A DNA stretch of 64,000 bases from Tenrec ecaudatus (lineage: Eukaryota > Chordata > Mammalia > Afrosoricida > Tenrecidae), in NCBI RefSeq assembly GCF_050624435.1, contig NC_134540.1, forward strand, positions 26,908,001 to 26,972,000. Direction: 5' to 3'. Under the pieces are notes generated by a model. That model was not told the DNA's origin. It saw only the letters and a list, made by a program, of their open reading frames with translations, and made no database searches. Positions 11,663 to 22,842 of this stretch are shown here, piece after piece. Numbering within the stretch: position 1 is the stretch's first letter; each line of letters starts with the position of its first letter. The translations under genes were made by a program, and so were the position numbers.

Positions 11663-13934
11663 ACCAGGTTTATCGCTCACCCTTGAACTAGTGAACCCTG
11701 AAGTATCTACATAATCCACGCGATGAACAATCAATAACAGTAAATGCTGACGGTAGTCACACTGGGCTGGTGTCACTCAGCAAAATAATTTCAATGCAGC
11801 TTTCTTTGTTCTCCTTTAATCACTACTTCATTCTAAAATAAATCATTGATACAAGTTCACAGACACTAATTATCATAAGATTGTAGCTAAAACATGATAA
11901 GATTTAACAAATCAGTGACCATAAAAAATAAAAAGAGAATAATGCAACATACACACTATACTAACCCTGCCTAACTAACCAAACAAAATCAACCCCTTCT
12001 CATATAAGATTAAAACGATGCAAATAAAAGTTAAGATTTACAACAAAAAACAAACCCACAAAATACCTGTAGCAATTAAAGCAACAGTATCTACATATCA
12101 AGTGTGCAAATGAAATAATGTGATTCTGATTGGAATCCTGACTGGAATCATTATAACTGTATAATATTAACAGCTGACTGGAATGGAAATCAGCATAGTT
12201 TCAGTCTGTCATCTGGAGTTCTCCCCACATAACAGCAGAGCTATTTTCAAAAACATTAATGAATTTCTGCTGAAACACTTATTAGCCAGACAGAACTGGG
12301 TAATGGGGGCTGGGGGTGACAATGGGAGAAATTTGAACACAAAAGTGAGGTGGATGCACACTTCCTCTGTACCTGCCCTGTACACACCAGAAGTGTGAAG
12401 GGCAGATAGGACGCAGCTGCTCATCTATGGAAGGATACAGACAGTAACAGGTGTGGGTAGGAGAAGACAGGTTGTTCATGCTATTCCCACAAAGGCGGAA
12501 TTGACCATTGGTTTGGGAGGCCTGGAGACAAGGACACAGCATGAACTCTGGGGTTCAGGGGTGTACATATCTTGAAAGGGGAGATATGCTACAGAAAGCC
12601 AGCCCATAGCAGCAATCTGCCAGAAAACCAGTCGATGGTGGAAGGTCAATCGTTAGCGTTGTCAAACCTAGCTGATCATTTTACATGTTATTCCATTAGC
12701 CCTTCAGTGTCTTGAACCAAACCACCTCCCTAATAAGCTCACTTGCTTGGTTTAAACATTTCTGACTCTTATCTGCATCTCACACAGAAACCGGGAGAGG
12801 AGAGGATGAAACCCCACACCGAGAGCTGGAAACACTGAACATCAATCGTATGGGTGCTTTGTTGTCATGCTCTCTCACGTTCAGTGTCATCTGGCCCTCC
12901 GCACCCTGCATGATGCCGATGGAGATCAACCTCGTTCAGCCTTCCCCTCAAGCCAGATTATGGTCATTGAAAAGGCTGTCACTATTAACTTTTTTGAAAA
13001 GTGCTGTCTAGAGAGAAGATTTTAGCCAAATTCTAAAGAAAAATCCATGAAAAAGGTTTTTTAAAGAGATGATAATGGTATTATGAATGTGAGAAACGTT
13101 TTCAAAGGCAAATGCATTTGGGAAAATAAGAGTCAAATAGAGTTAAATGTTGTCAGTGACCAGAGGCACAGCGTTGCCCAGCTTCTGTGGAATCTAATTG
13201 CTTGGCCGGTTTCTCAAAGCTGTCATCTTTTGAAGCGGATTTTCAGCCAGCGTTCCCCATGAGTTAAAGAGCACACCTTCATTTAGCATTGCTTCAAGTC
13301 CTGGATATGATCATACACACTGTGAATCACCAAGATGGGATTTGCCATATGTTGTTTGCAAACTTTGTAGAAACCAACTTTCCTTTGAACAGCTCATAGA
13401 AATTTAGGTCCGTGGACTTCACTTTCTGATTCAAAAACCTGGAAACATTCCTCTCAACCTTTGTGAAAATGACAGTAAATGTGGGAGGAGGAGGCAAGGG
13501 GAGGCCTATGGGAATCTGTGAAAAACTCTGAAACGTTCTACTAATAGAACACTTGAGGAAGATGTTACTATTTTATTCATCTGAAAAAAAGCATAGTTTT
13601 GACAATAGCGACTATTTGCATATAAGTTAAAAGTGAAAATTAAAATCCCCTTAGTTTGGCATTGAACTTTCCAAAAAAAAAATAGTGTTGTTCCCTATAA
13701 ATGAAATCCAGTACCACTGAATCAATTTCCTTAGTGGCCTCTTAAAACAAAGTAGAAATGCAGGTAGGATTGTTAAGGCTGTAAATATTTACAGAAGAAA
13801 GCCAAGTTGCCTTTCTTGAGGTGTAACTGGTGTGTTTAAATAATGAAGCTTGGCGGTAGCAGCCAACGGTTTAACCATCTAATCATCAGTTGAGTGTTTG
13901 ATAACGTTGGTCATTAAGAATTTATAAGCGCTGC
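11663..13934. other. Unassigned, largely unique-looking sequence
   Basis: The stretch at 11930-12070 is A- and C-rich without a recognisable origin. Segments near 12780-13500 are less AT-rich and free of repeat ends, so they are the likelier place for conserved noncoding sequence. Nothing here supports an exon. Confidence 0.4.
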
Positions 13935-14096
13935 CTATGTCCAGTGGTCCCCTTATAGAACAGAGAAGTGTCCCTTAGGATTTCCAAGGCTGAGCTTTAC
14001 TAGAGCAGAGTGTCTTCTCTCTCTCCCATGGCGTTAGAGCTGTTTTCATCAGTTATCAGTCTAGCATTTTAACCACTGAGCTACTGGGGTTCTTCT
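13935..14096 (-). repeat. AfroSINE, reverse
   Basis: Complement of the body ('ttccaaggctgagctttact') and of the tRNA-like head ('tctagcattttaaccactga', 'gctactggggttctt') is visible. The tail side is degraded. Confidence 0.65.
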
Positions 14097-15033
14097 GCAT
14101 TAAGAATAAATCATCTTTATAAATCCATTTTCTTAGATATCTTTATGTTCTAGCAATTGAAAATGTGTTATTTCTCCTACTTACTTCTCTTTTCCTTTAA
14201 AATATTTTCTTTCAGGCCCTTTACATTTCATAAGTGGGGAGGGAGCAATTTTATAACTTGAACAAAGTCAAAGCCTCATTGCATCTTTGAACGATAACTT
14301 TTAAAGCATTGCTCATCTTTGAAGATCCAAACATCACCGCTATTACTCAGAAGCACTGAGCCCCAAGTGAAACATGGTATAAAATTTTAAAAACCAATTA
14401 AATTTTAAAAGTACTTTCCCCCCGAAGAAATTCAATGTTCTTCTAAACACATTTTGGCGGACAGGGAGGAAAGAAAGATGTTTGAAAAAAAATGGAGTGG
14501 AGAGTCACATTTGACCTACTCTAGCTACACAGAAGAGAAGGAGCTTCGTGCCAGTGCAATGCTAATTGCCACAAGACATAGGAGAGACACGCCTGACCCT
14601 CTCGCTGTCACACCCTATCCTGACACCACGCGTCCTCCTCATTGCACGCGGCCTCTCTGAGGGACTCAATAATTCATTGCATTGGCCACATAGAGCTCAC
14701 GGACTATACTCACTCTGATGAAGTTTTTAAGGGAAGGCAACAGCTTACTAATGGTAAGGTTATAGTTCTTGTTACTCAACCCTTCTCGGCCAAGCTGATG
14801 AGAATAACTCTCTCTGATTCTTCACCCCTTGGCCACATGGTTTCTTGACCTCTGCCTTGTTGCCTGTGCTGGGAAATCTGCCGCTCCATCTCACTGTGCT
14901 TGTGTGACTCCTCTGTTCTGTATCTGGGTCACAGTTTGGCTTCTCTCACCTGCCTCCTTATCACAATGCTGTGGCCTCTGCTTCCTCTGCTGCCGGATGC
15001 TCACCTATGATGCACTTACTACTTGCTAACGCA
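14097..15033. other. Unassigned sequence
   Basis: No repeat or gene recognised. Short overlapping frames at 14454-15029 have no family signature. Confidence 0.4.
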
Positions 15034-15518
15034 TGCTGTTGGCAGGTGCCCTCATGATAGTTCAGATCCACAGGGACCCAGTGCATAACAGAGAAAGAGA
15101 CCCCCGGGTCTGTATCGTCCTCACAATTATTCTTATGCTGAGACCATTGCTGCAATGTCTGCGTCAATATAGCTTGTTTAAAACCTTCTTATTTTTCACT
15201 GCCTCTAAACTTTATCAAGCATGATGTGCTTCTCCAGGGTCACGTTTCTCTGGACAATGTATGCAAATTGTTGGAGACGAAGTCACTGTGCCTTTCTTTC
15301 CTCCAATGAGCATGCTGGTTGCACTGCTTAAAAAAAAATGTGTTTGTATTTTGACACTCTGGGGTACTTTCAAAATTATTCACCAGCAATAAATCTCAGA
15401 TGCAGCAATTCCTCTTCATTCTTATTGATGCGATATCCAGCTTTCATGTGCCTATGAGGCCCCTGAAAATACTATTTGGGGGTCAGTGGCACTTCAGTTC
15501 TTAAGATAACATCATTTT

Positions 15519-15600
15519 TTTTTAATTTGGGAGATTTTTCACGTTACAACTATATTTTATTTTGTAAACAGTGGTGAAATAATAGCTTTCATTCCAAGGG
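15519..15600 (-). mobile_element. Tiny retro-insertion with target duplication, in the RTE
   Basis: An 82-bp insert begins with a T run and is flanked by the direct repeat 'taacatcatttt' (15507-15518 and 15601-15612). On the reverse strand it is a short transcript end with AATAAAA about 30 bases before a poly-A tail. The source transcript is not recognised. The design is that of a strongly 5'-truncated processed retrocopy. Confidence 0.65.
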
Positions 15601-16311
15601 TAACATCATTTTAAAAATCTAAAGAGGTCAAGTGCAGCACATTCACCCATTGCAATGCATTTCTTGATCTCTTGATTGCTGCCTTTGTGAACATTGATTG
15701 TGAATCCGAGTAAGGTGAAATCCTTGATGACTTCAGTCCTTTCTCCCTCGTCATGATCTTGTCTACTGATCTAGTTGAAAATATTTTGGTTATTTTTTAT
15801 TGGCTTAAAAGCTACATACTTGATTTTCATCAGCAAAGTGCTTCTAGCCCTCTTTCCTTTCAGCAAGGATATCGAAGACTGTTAATAAGCCTTCCTCCAA
15901 TCCTGATGCCTCAATATTCTTTATAGAATCCAGTGATTATTTGCTCAGAAAATAGATTGCATAAGTATGGTGAGAGAATACAACTTTGATACACACCTTT
16001 CCTGATATGAAATCATACAGTATTCCCTTTTTCTATTCCCATAACTTCTTCATGAAAAAATGAAGTGTTCTGTAATTCCCACTCTTCTGAATGCTATCCA
16101 TAGTTTATGATTCACACATTTGATTATCTTTGCAGAGCCAATAAAACACAAGATTTCTGGTATTTCTTGTTTTCAGCCAATATCCATTGGACATCAGCAA
16201 TGATATCCCTTGCTCCATGTTCTCTTCTGAATCTGTCCCAAACCTCTGGAAGGTCCCTGTCAATATAATACTGTAATCATTGTTGGATGATTTTCAGAAA
16301 AAATAGGTGCA

Positions 16312-16566
16312 TTAGGTTATATCATGATATTGTTCTATAATTTGAGCATTGTGTTGGGCCATCTTTCTTTGGAATGGTTCCAAATACAGATATCTTTCAG
16401 CCAGTTGGCCAAGGAGCTGTCTTCCAATTTTCTGGCAAAGACAAGTGAATGTTCCCAGCTCTGCATCAACTTGTTGAAACATTTCATGTGGAATTCCATC
16501 AATTCTTGGAGCTTTGTCTTTGGATAATACTTTCAGTGAAGATTGAAATCCTTCCTTCAGTACCAT
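16312..16566 (-). pseudogene. RTE reverse transcriptase remnant, start of RT domain
   Basis: The reverse frame reads ...KAPRIDGIPHEMFQQVDAEL..., the 'nKAPGxDGIpxExfq' block at the beginning of RTE/BovB reverse transcriptase domains. Further on, 'LAERYLYLEPFQRKMAQ' replaces the usual 'W..s.fiPipKKG' stretch. It is 84 codons of a protein normally around 1000 residues, so only a remnant. It lies inside the RTE copy described at 15034. Confidence 0.75.
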
Positions 16567-16690
16567 TGGTCCTTGGTGATATACTACTTCCTGTAATGGT
16601 AGGATGTTGACTATGATTTTTTGGTATAGTCACTCTGAATATAATTTCCTTCCTTTTTGATGTTCCTCGCATCATTCAATATTATAAGTT

Positions 16691-17958
16691 AAGCTTAATT
16701 GATATTGATAATTATTAGGTAGGATATATAGTATACACATATATGTATGTATGTTTGTGTGTGTATGTCTGTATATCCATAACTGTAATAAGGGCTGTGA
16801 GGTTGGTGATGTCCTTCAACTTCATAAGCAGGGCATAGAATATCTAGTATTCAAATTAGCTGTCCCAAGTTGATTTCTGGGAGGCTGCGTTCAGGCATCC
16901 TCTGAACTCCAAACTTCTTTACAAATCTTACACCAACTATCTCAGTGAAAGCATCATCTACTTTTCATTAAGTTCGATAATTCATTATGAACTCACAGAC
17001 CAAGCTGAGAATGATGAGCTTTATCAGGAGAGAGAATGCATTACAATGTAGGAGTAGGAGTGCTCAAGATGGAGCTCTGTCTTCCAGCTTCTTCTCACTC
17101 CTACCATAAGGAATGGTCTCTGTGTTCTCAGCCACATGACCTTTTGGACCCTTTGAAGTTTGCCTACTCAAGAAATTTTAAAAAGTCACTTTAGCATTTA
17201 TAATTAGGAGAGACAGATAGCCTTGACAAAAAATACTCTGAAAAGTTGCAATGTTTTATGCTGATTGCAGTCATATAAACCTACTAATTCTGTGTATTTG
17301 TGACAAATGAGAAGCAATCCAGCTAATATAACAATTTACACAACCTGTATGTTTTTAAAGAGATCTTCTAATTGATGTTCACAGTTAGATGGTCCAAAAC
17401 GGAAAGTTTCCTGGATTTGGATCCATCACAATTGAGAGTAAGAATCATGAAAGAAGAACTGATATTATCCTTGTCTTGCTAATTGCCATATCCTCGCTGC
17501 ATCACATTGTTCAATGAATATGTTAAATGTTCAATATAAACACTATAAAATGAATGATGGGTTGACCATAAAAGAACAGTCCATCCTGCTTATAAATCTC
17601 TTTGAGTTAAGTTAAACTGAGTATATAAACAGATAATAGGAAAGCCATAAAGATCAAGAGAACGCCGATATGAAACCGCAGGAACTAGCCTGAAAAACCA
17701 AGCCATGCAACTCGGTAGCCACTAACCAAAAACAGTCTGAACTTGGCCTACGGTGGTCAGATTCCCTAGTTTTTGCACAGGTTCCCCATTTCTATCTCAG
17801 AACCAAACAAAGAAAGCCAAATAAACTCATCAAACCAAAAATATTCTGGATTAATTACATATAATTCCTTGTATTATTAATTAGTCTAGACTTTAGTTGA
17901 AACCTTCTCAGATAATGACACTGTGATGGACAAAACCAATCAGTCCATAACCACAGCG
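16691..17958. other. Unassigned; short TATG/TG-rich tract at 16735-16780
   Basis: A degenerate TATG/TG microsatellite lies at about 16735-16780. The rest is AT-rich and unrecognised. Confidence 0.4.
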
Positions 17959-18298
17959 AGTTTTCATTTACCATGACCAAGAGGTAGTAAATAAAGGTCA
18001 AGTTTTCACTTACCTTGACCAAGAAGGAAGTAAATAAAGGTCAAGTTTTCACTCAGCATGACCAAGAAGGAAGTAAATGAAGGTCAAGTTTTCACTTAGC
18101 ATGACCAAGAAGGTAGTAAATAAAGGTCAAGTTTTCACTCAGCATGACCAAGAAAGTAGTAAATGAAGGTCAAGTTTTCACCTAGCATGAGGAAGAAGTA
18201 GTAAATGAAGGTCAAGTTTTCACTTAGCTTGACCAAGAAGTAGTAGATAAAGGTCAAGTTTTCACTTAGCATGACCAAGAAGGCAGCAGATAAAGGTC
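17959..18298 (+). repeat. Minisatellite, 8 copies of a ~43-bp unit
   Basis: Copies begin at 17959, 18000, 18043, 18086, 18129, 18172, 18214 and 18256, giving spacings of 41, 43, 43, 43, 43, 42 and 42 bases. Each unit reads approximately 'aagttttcacttagcatgac' then 'caagaaggtagtaaataaag' and 'gtc'. Point differences between units are few. The array ends abruptly at 'aaatgacaagg'. Confidence 0.95.
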
Positions 18299-18359
18299 AA
18301 ATGACAAGGGGTTTCTAACATTTTTCAAGAAAAGTCACTTACAGGATACTATTTTCTTT

Positions 18360-18490
18360 GAACTTCTTGCTTAATGACTACAGAGCTTCATTCCCCCCAC
18401 GCCCCCCAAATTGCCTAGAGGCACTTTATGCTACAAGCCAACCTCCTACACCAAAGCACTCAACTTTACTTGCTCTGTGGGCTGGGAAGT
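18360..18490. repeat. Unclassified LTR-like repeat, copy 1, left part
   Basis: It shares 'acttgctctgtgggc' and the surrounding order with copies at 33990 and 42990. It is split by the solo LTR that follows and resumes at 18939. Confidence 0.5.
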
Positions 18491-18938
18491 AGTTGTAGTC
18501 ACATAATTTGTTATAGTATTAAAATGAAGGGGTGGAGTTTAGGCAGTCAATCAGGCCCCAGCTTGATGACCTCATTTGGAGGTCCTAAGGAGATAAATAG
18601 CTTGCTGGAGGCGGGGCACATGCTCACCCCCTGGGAGACATTAAAGCTGAGAAGACACATGGAACTACACTAGTTCCCTGAGCTGGAAGAGCCCCATAGA
18701 GACCCCTGCCAGCATTGGGATGCTTACACCACCACTGGATCCACAAGACATCCCATCCACTGGTCTGTGATCTTCCTGCATTCAACATCATTGCAGGTGG
18801 ACTAATATAGGACTAATGGACTTGATCTGGACTGGCCTGGGATGTTTCTCAATATTCAAATGCTCTTGTATATAAAGCTCTTTCCTATACACATGAGTCT
18901 TCCTGAATCTGTTTCTCTAGTCTACCGGGACTAACACA
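18491..18938 (+). repeat. Solo LTR, MaLR-like, with 5-bp target duplication
   Basis: Landmarks are 'atgaaggggtggagtttagg', 'gacctcatttggaggtccta', 'ggaggcggggcacatgctca', 'ataaagctctttcc' and the end 'tctaccgggactaacaca'. It is flanked by 'gaagt' on both sides (18486-18490 and 18939-18943 allowing one base of slack). A 5-bp duplication is the ERVL/MaLR norm. The first dinucleotide has mutated from TG. No internal viral sequence is present. Confidence 0.8.
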
Positions 18939-19230
18939 GAAGTCCACCACTATGTCTTCTCCTCTGGCTGGTGGTGGTGCGATTGCTGTTCCTCTGCCAT
19001 TCCTCAGATCAAAGCAGCCTTCTGAATCCAGGAGGTTCACTCCACAGGGATCGGAGGACTCAGAGAAGCACTTCACTCCCAGGTCTTGCTGGTAATGATA
19101 TTCCCTTCTCCTGCTTCTCCGAGGCAATTACATACAACAGGTTGGCAATCACAATGAATTCTGTGTCTTTCCCCACCTTCTAACCCAGACCCATATAAGC
19201 AAAAGTCATTTGGTGGGAGATAATACAGAT
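18939..19230. repeat. Unclassified LTR-like repeat, copy 1, right part
   Basis: 'ccaggaggttcactccacag', 'cttgctggtaatgatattcc', 'ttccccaccttctaacccag' and 'gcaaaagtcatttggtggga' match the copies at 43330-43550 and, in weaker form, 34260-35100. I do not recognise the family; its length and position in the neighbourhood of ERVL elements suggest an LTR. Confidence 0.55.
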
Positions 19231-19436
19231 TTGGACGAGAAGAGACACTTTCAATAATTCACTGCCCTGCAATATACTAAGCACACGGTGCAGACATTCA
19301 GATTGTGTACCCTGAGGTGTTAGAAGTGTTTGTATGAGATTCTTTTCTTTCCCTTGTAGAAATATCCAACCTTTATCAGAGAACAAATAATACCAGAAGT
19401 CATGTGTAAACAAAGGGATAAAAACTGGTTAAAATG

Positions 19437-19632
19437 GATGTGCTTTATACAATTGATGTATGTATATGTATGGATTGTGGTAAGAGTAGTATGAGTCCCT
19501 AATAAAATGTAAAAAAGGAAAAGAGAAAAAATGATTAGGGTAAAGACTGTACAGATGTGCTTTATACAATTGATGTATGTATATGTATGAACTGTGATAA
19601 GAATTGTATGAGCCCCAATAAATTGTTAAAAA
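19437..19632 (+). repeat. Two tandem L1 3'-tail units
   Basis: Two units, starting at 19437 and 19554 (period 117), each read 'gatgtgctttatacaattga' then 'tgtatgtatatgtatg', 'gagtccctaataaaa' or 'gagccccaataaa' and an A run. This is the terminal ~80 bp of the L1 family whose longer copies end at 54470 and 59534. Both units share the same 'tatgtatatgtatg' variant. Confidence 0.75.
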
Positions 19633-20224
19633 AATGCGTTAGCTTCATGAAGGAGAGACTCTGGCAAAAATGTCACAAATACTTTGCAATCTATCTCATG
19701 ACTTTCATTCCTTACTTTTCTAAGATGATGTCATCCTTCTTGATGCCCTTGATAGTTTAGGTGTCCCAAGTTTTCTTCTTTATATATCCTAACATATCTT
19801 GTAGCTTTATGTTTCTTTCCATTCGTGTGATTTAGTCCATTTGAAATGCCTCTTTTGATTTCCCTGACTCGTATGTTAATCATATAATCCCAGGATTATT
19901 ATAATCTCCTCCATGGGTCCTTTCCCTACTGTCTACCTCAAATAAACTACCAGCTTCCTACATTTATTTTACAATACAGTGCATTTGTTTTCACCCAGTT
20001 TTAATATTCTTAAGCATTAGAATACTAGAGAGTCCAATTATGCATTTTTTTGTTTTCATTAATAAAATTCACTGTATGGTTCACCAATTTTGACTTGATG
20101 TTTTCCTTACCTAGATTCAATATATTGTGAAACTAACAGAAAGCAATATTGAGATTTATATAGTGAAAGTTCAATTTCAAATATGTATATGTGTGTGTTC
20201 CTTTTCATTAATTGTCTCTTATTC
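19633..20224. other. Unassigned AT-rich sequence
   Basis: No feature recognised. Confidence 0.4.
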
Positions 20225-20930
20225 ATGAACCGGCTACATATGAGCACAATGGAATATTCTGGAAATCCCGTCTTTTTTTCTCAAGGGTATCCACAGCTTG
20301 TTATAATCCACACAATGGAATGACTTTGCACAGTCAATAAAAAACAAGTAAACATTGTTTTTTGGAGTGCTACTTTCAACCAAGATCCAGCTGCCATCAA
20401 CGTTATCCCTTGTCCCGCATCTTCTTTTGAATTCAGCTTGAATTTCTGGCAGCTCCATATCAACATCCTGCTGCAATCATTGTTGAAGGATCTTGGGGAA
20501 ATTTTTTCTTACAAACGATATCAATGATATTGCTTGATGATTTCTGCATTCTGTTGGTTTAACTTTCTTTAGAATGGGCACAAATATGGATTTCTGCTAG
20601 TTGGTTGGTTAGGTAGCTGTCTTACAAAATTCTTTGCATGGGCTAGGAAGGGATTTCATCAGCATATTGAAACATTTCTATTGCTTTCTAATAATTCTTA
20701 AAGCCTTCCTTTTTGCTAATGCCTGCAGTGCAGCTTGAATTTGCTCCTTCAATCCCATTGTTTGTTGAACATATGCTATCTCTGGAAGGACCGTGTGATA
20801 TCTAGTGCTTTGGGTACAGTGAGTGAAATGATCTAGTTAGTTTGGCACAGTGACTGTGTGTTTCTTCCATCTTCTTTTGATACTTCTTGAATCATTCAAT
20901 AATTTTCCCCTAGAATACTTCTATAATACA
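20225..20930 (-). repeat. RTE/BovB-like LINE fragment, reverse, RT domain
   Basis: The reverse strand carries the RT region only. Plus-strand landmarks are 'cacagcttgttataatccac' (complement of the 'cvDhnKLW' codons), 'gaattcagcttgaatttctg' and 'tcttttgatacttcttgaat' at the 5' side. It overlaps in content with the copy at 15034, so it is an independent insertion. Confidence 0.8.
20234..20476 (-). pseudogene. RTE reverse transcriptase remnant, central RT motifs
   Basis: The 80-codon frame contains ELPEIQAEFKRRCGTRDNV and FFIDCAKSFHCVDYNKLW. These are the 'qaGFrkgrgTrDqi' and 'FiDyaKAFDcVdhnkLw' blocks of RTE reverse transcriptase, which include the first catalytic aspartate motif (here F-I-D-C). 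In the second block the canonical F-D pair is changed to F-H. The flanks are frameshifted, so no functional enzyme is encoded. Confidence 0.85.
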
Positions 20931-21923
20931 CCTTCAACCACATGGGTGTTAGCTTGGTATATTCATAGCTTTCATGTTGCTGTGATGTAGAAGCTATGCC
21001 ATTCATATTTCAAATACCAGCAGGGTCATCCAAGTCGAACAATCTGTACTAGCACTTCCAAAATAAGAACAGACTAAGAAAAGGAAATGGCTGCCAGTTT
21101 CTGGGGAATTAGCCTCTGAAATCCTTATAATAAAAGTGGAACATTGTCAGATTATATATATATAATGTTTGCACATGGGTGTATATATAGCTATACAGAT
21201 ATGTGTATGCATATCTATATATTTAGAGTAAGCACAGTGAGGGATATTTATCAGCTATACACAAACACCTTGTGAGAAAAGTTTTCTGAGTTTGAAGGCG
21301 TGAATTTAATGGGACACTCAGACAATTGGCATCACACAGTTTATTTTCTTCATTTTAGTGCTCTGTGCAGCACCTGGGGCTTTAAAAGCTTGAAAGCAAC
21401 CATCAAAAATACAACTATTGGTCTGTACCATGAGAGACAAAGAAAAAGAACAAAGCAAAAGCTCATATACTAAATGAATTTACAGAACTGATCTCCTATT
21501 ATATGAGCCATGGCCTCCTCCTTCCTGATCCAAGAGGAGCTAGATTGAGCTCAGCTTCCACTCCCAACCTCTAGGAATAAGCTTATAGTAAATGAGCCCT
21601 AGCAGAATTTGAAAAAGACGTACAGTTTAACAGACTCTTCCATAATCCTGATTTATAGAACCAGCTGAAACTAGAGAATCCCCTGAGAATATAGCCCCAA
21701 GATTACCCTTTAAGCCTTTATCCAAAACTATCACATGAGATCACGTTTAAGTGTAATACAAAATTGGCACACAACATGATGACTATAATCCATGGATATA
21801 ATGTTTTATAAAAAATAAAAACAGAAAATGTCTCTATGAGAACAAAAGGTCAGCAGCTATCCTAAAGAAAAAATGAAAAGATAAGTGGGTAAGGAAATGA
21901 GTCCTAGAAACAGATCAGAACAT
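20931..21923. other. Unassigned; AT-rich tract near 21150-21230
   Basis: A TA-rich simple tract lies at about 21155-21225. The remainder is unrecognised. Confidence 0.4.
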
Positions 21924-22296
21924 ACCATATATACTTGAGGATAAACCGACCCAAATATAAGCTGAGGCACCAAATTCTACCACAAAACCTGGGGAAACTT
22001 ATTAACTCGAGTATAAGCATAGGGTGGGAAACGCAGCAGCTACTGGAAAATTTCAAAATAAAAATAGGATTGCATTAATTGAGGCATCAGTAAGTAAAAT
22101 GTTTTTGAATATTTATTTCAAAAAAAAGAAAAATAGCTCTGTAAGTGGAAAGAGGGTCAACAAAACAATATGATATTAATAATTTTAAAAGTACAAAACC
22201 TTAGCTCCATTAGCAACCAAGCTAAAACACAAGAGTTAAAAATCCTTTCAAACTGGATCCCTCCTCATCATCTGTCTGTCCAAACAGAGCTTCAGC

Positions 22297-22794
22297 TTAG
22301 GTTGGTGTGAGGTTATCAGCACAGACATTGTCCTCATCACTGAGTCCACCGTCATCACCATCGCTGCTGTCGTTCTCATACAAAGCGCCGTCTTCACTGC
22401 CATCCATTGCATTACTGAGGCCACATTTCTTGAAGGTGCATTGAAACATGTCCTCTGGAATCTCTTCCGATGCATCACAGACCCACTCTGCTATCAATTC
22501 TATGTCAGACTTCATCAGATTTCCAACTTTTGTCAGTGGACTTGACCAGATAACATCCATTCATGCCACATCTTTCACACATGGTCTTTCAAAGGTTTAT
22601 TTAAGCACACATCTTGGGGCTGCGAAACAGATGTAAGCCCACCTGGAATAATGGCCAAAGTAACTTGAGAAGACTTTGTCATTTTGCATGTTTGTTTCTT
22701 GTCAGAAGTGTTGGCTCCGAACATGACCCAAACTAGAAATGAAGTCTTTTTCTTTCAGGCTGCTCCCGATCATCTTCCAAATCTCCTCCAGCCA

Positions 22795-22842
<48 letters not shown>

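Larger units (their letters stand above)
15034..16690 (-). repeat. RTE/BovB-like LINE, reverse, 3' two-fifths
   Basis: Reading the reverse strand from 16690 to 15034 gives the N-terminal part of the reverse transcriptase domain, the downstream C-terminal segment and the 3' end (complement of 'ggcacc' tail at 15040). Landmarks on the plus strand are 'gcatgatgtgcttctccagg', 'cattcttattgatgcgatat', 'catatatgaggcccctg'-like sequence at 15450 and 'gaatctgtcccaaacctctg' at 16232. The 5' endonuclease half is missing. RTE clade LINEs of this type are abundant in Afrotheria and are the likely machinery for AfroSINE spread. Confidence 0.8.

Noticed and set aside
11930-12080. A- and C-rich stretch that looks faintly mitochondrial
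   Set aside because: No mitochondrial tRNA, rRNA or protein order could be recognised; composition alone is not evidence of a numt.
17959-18298. Regular repeats that might suggest a CRISPR-like array
   Set aside because: Units are adjacent with no unique spacers, and the context is mammalian; it is a minisatellite.
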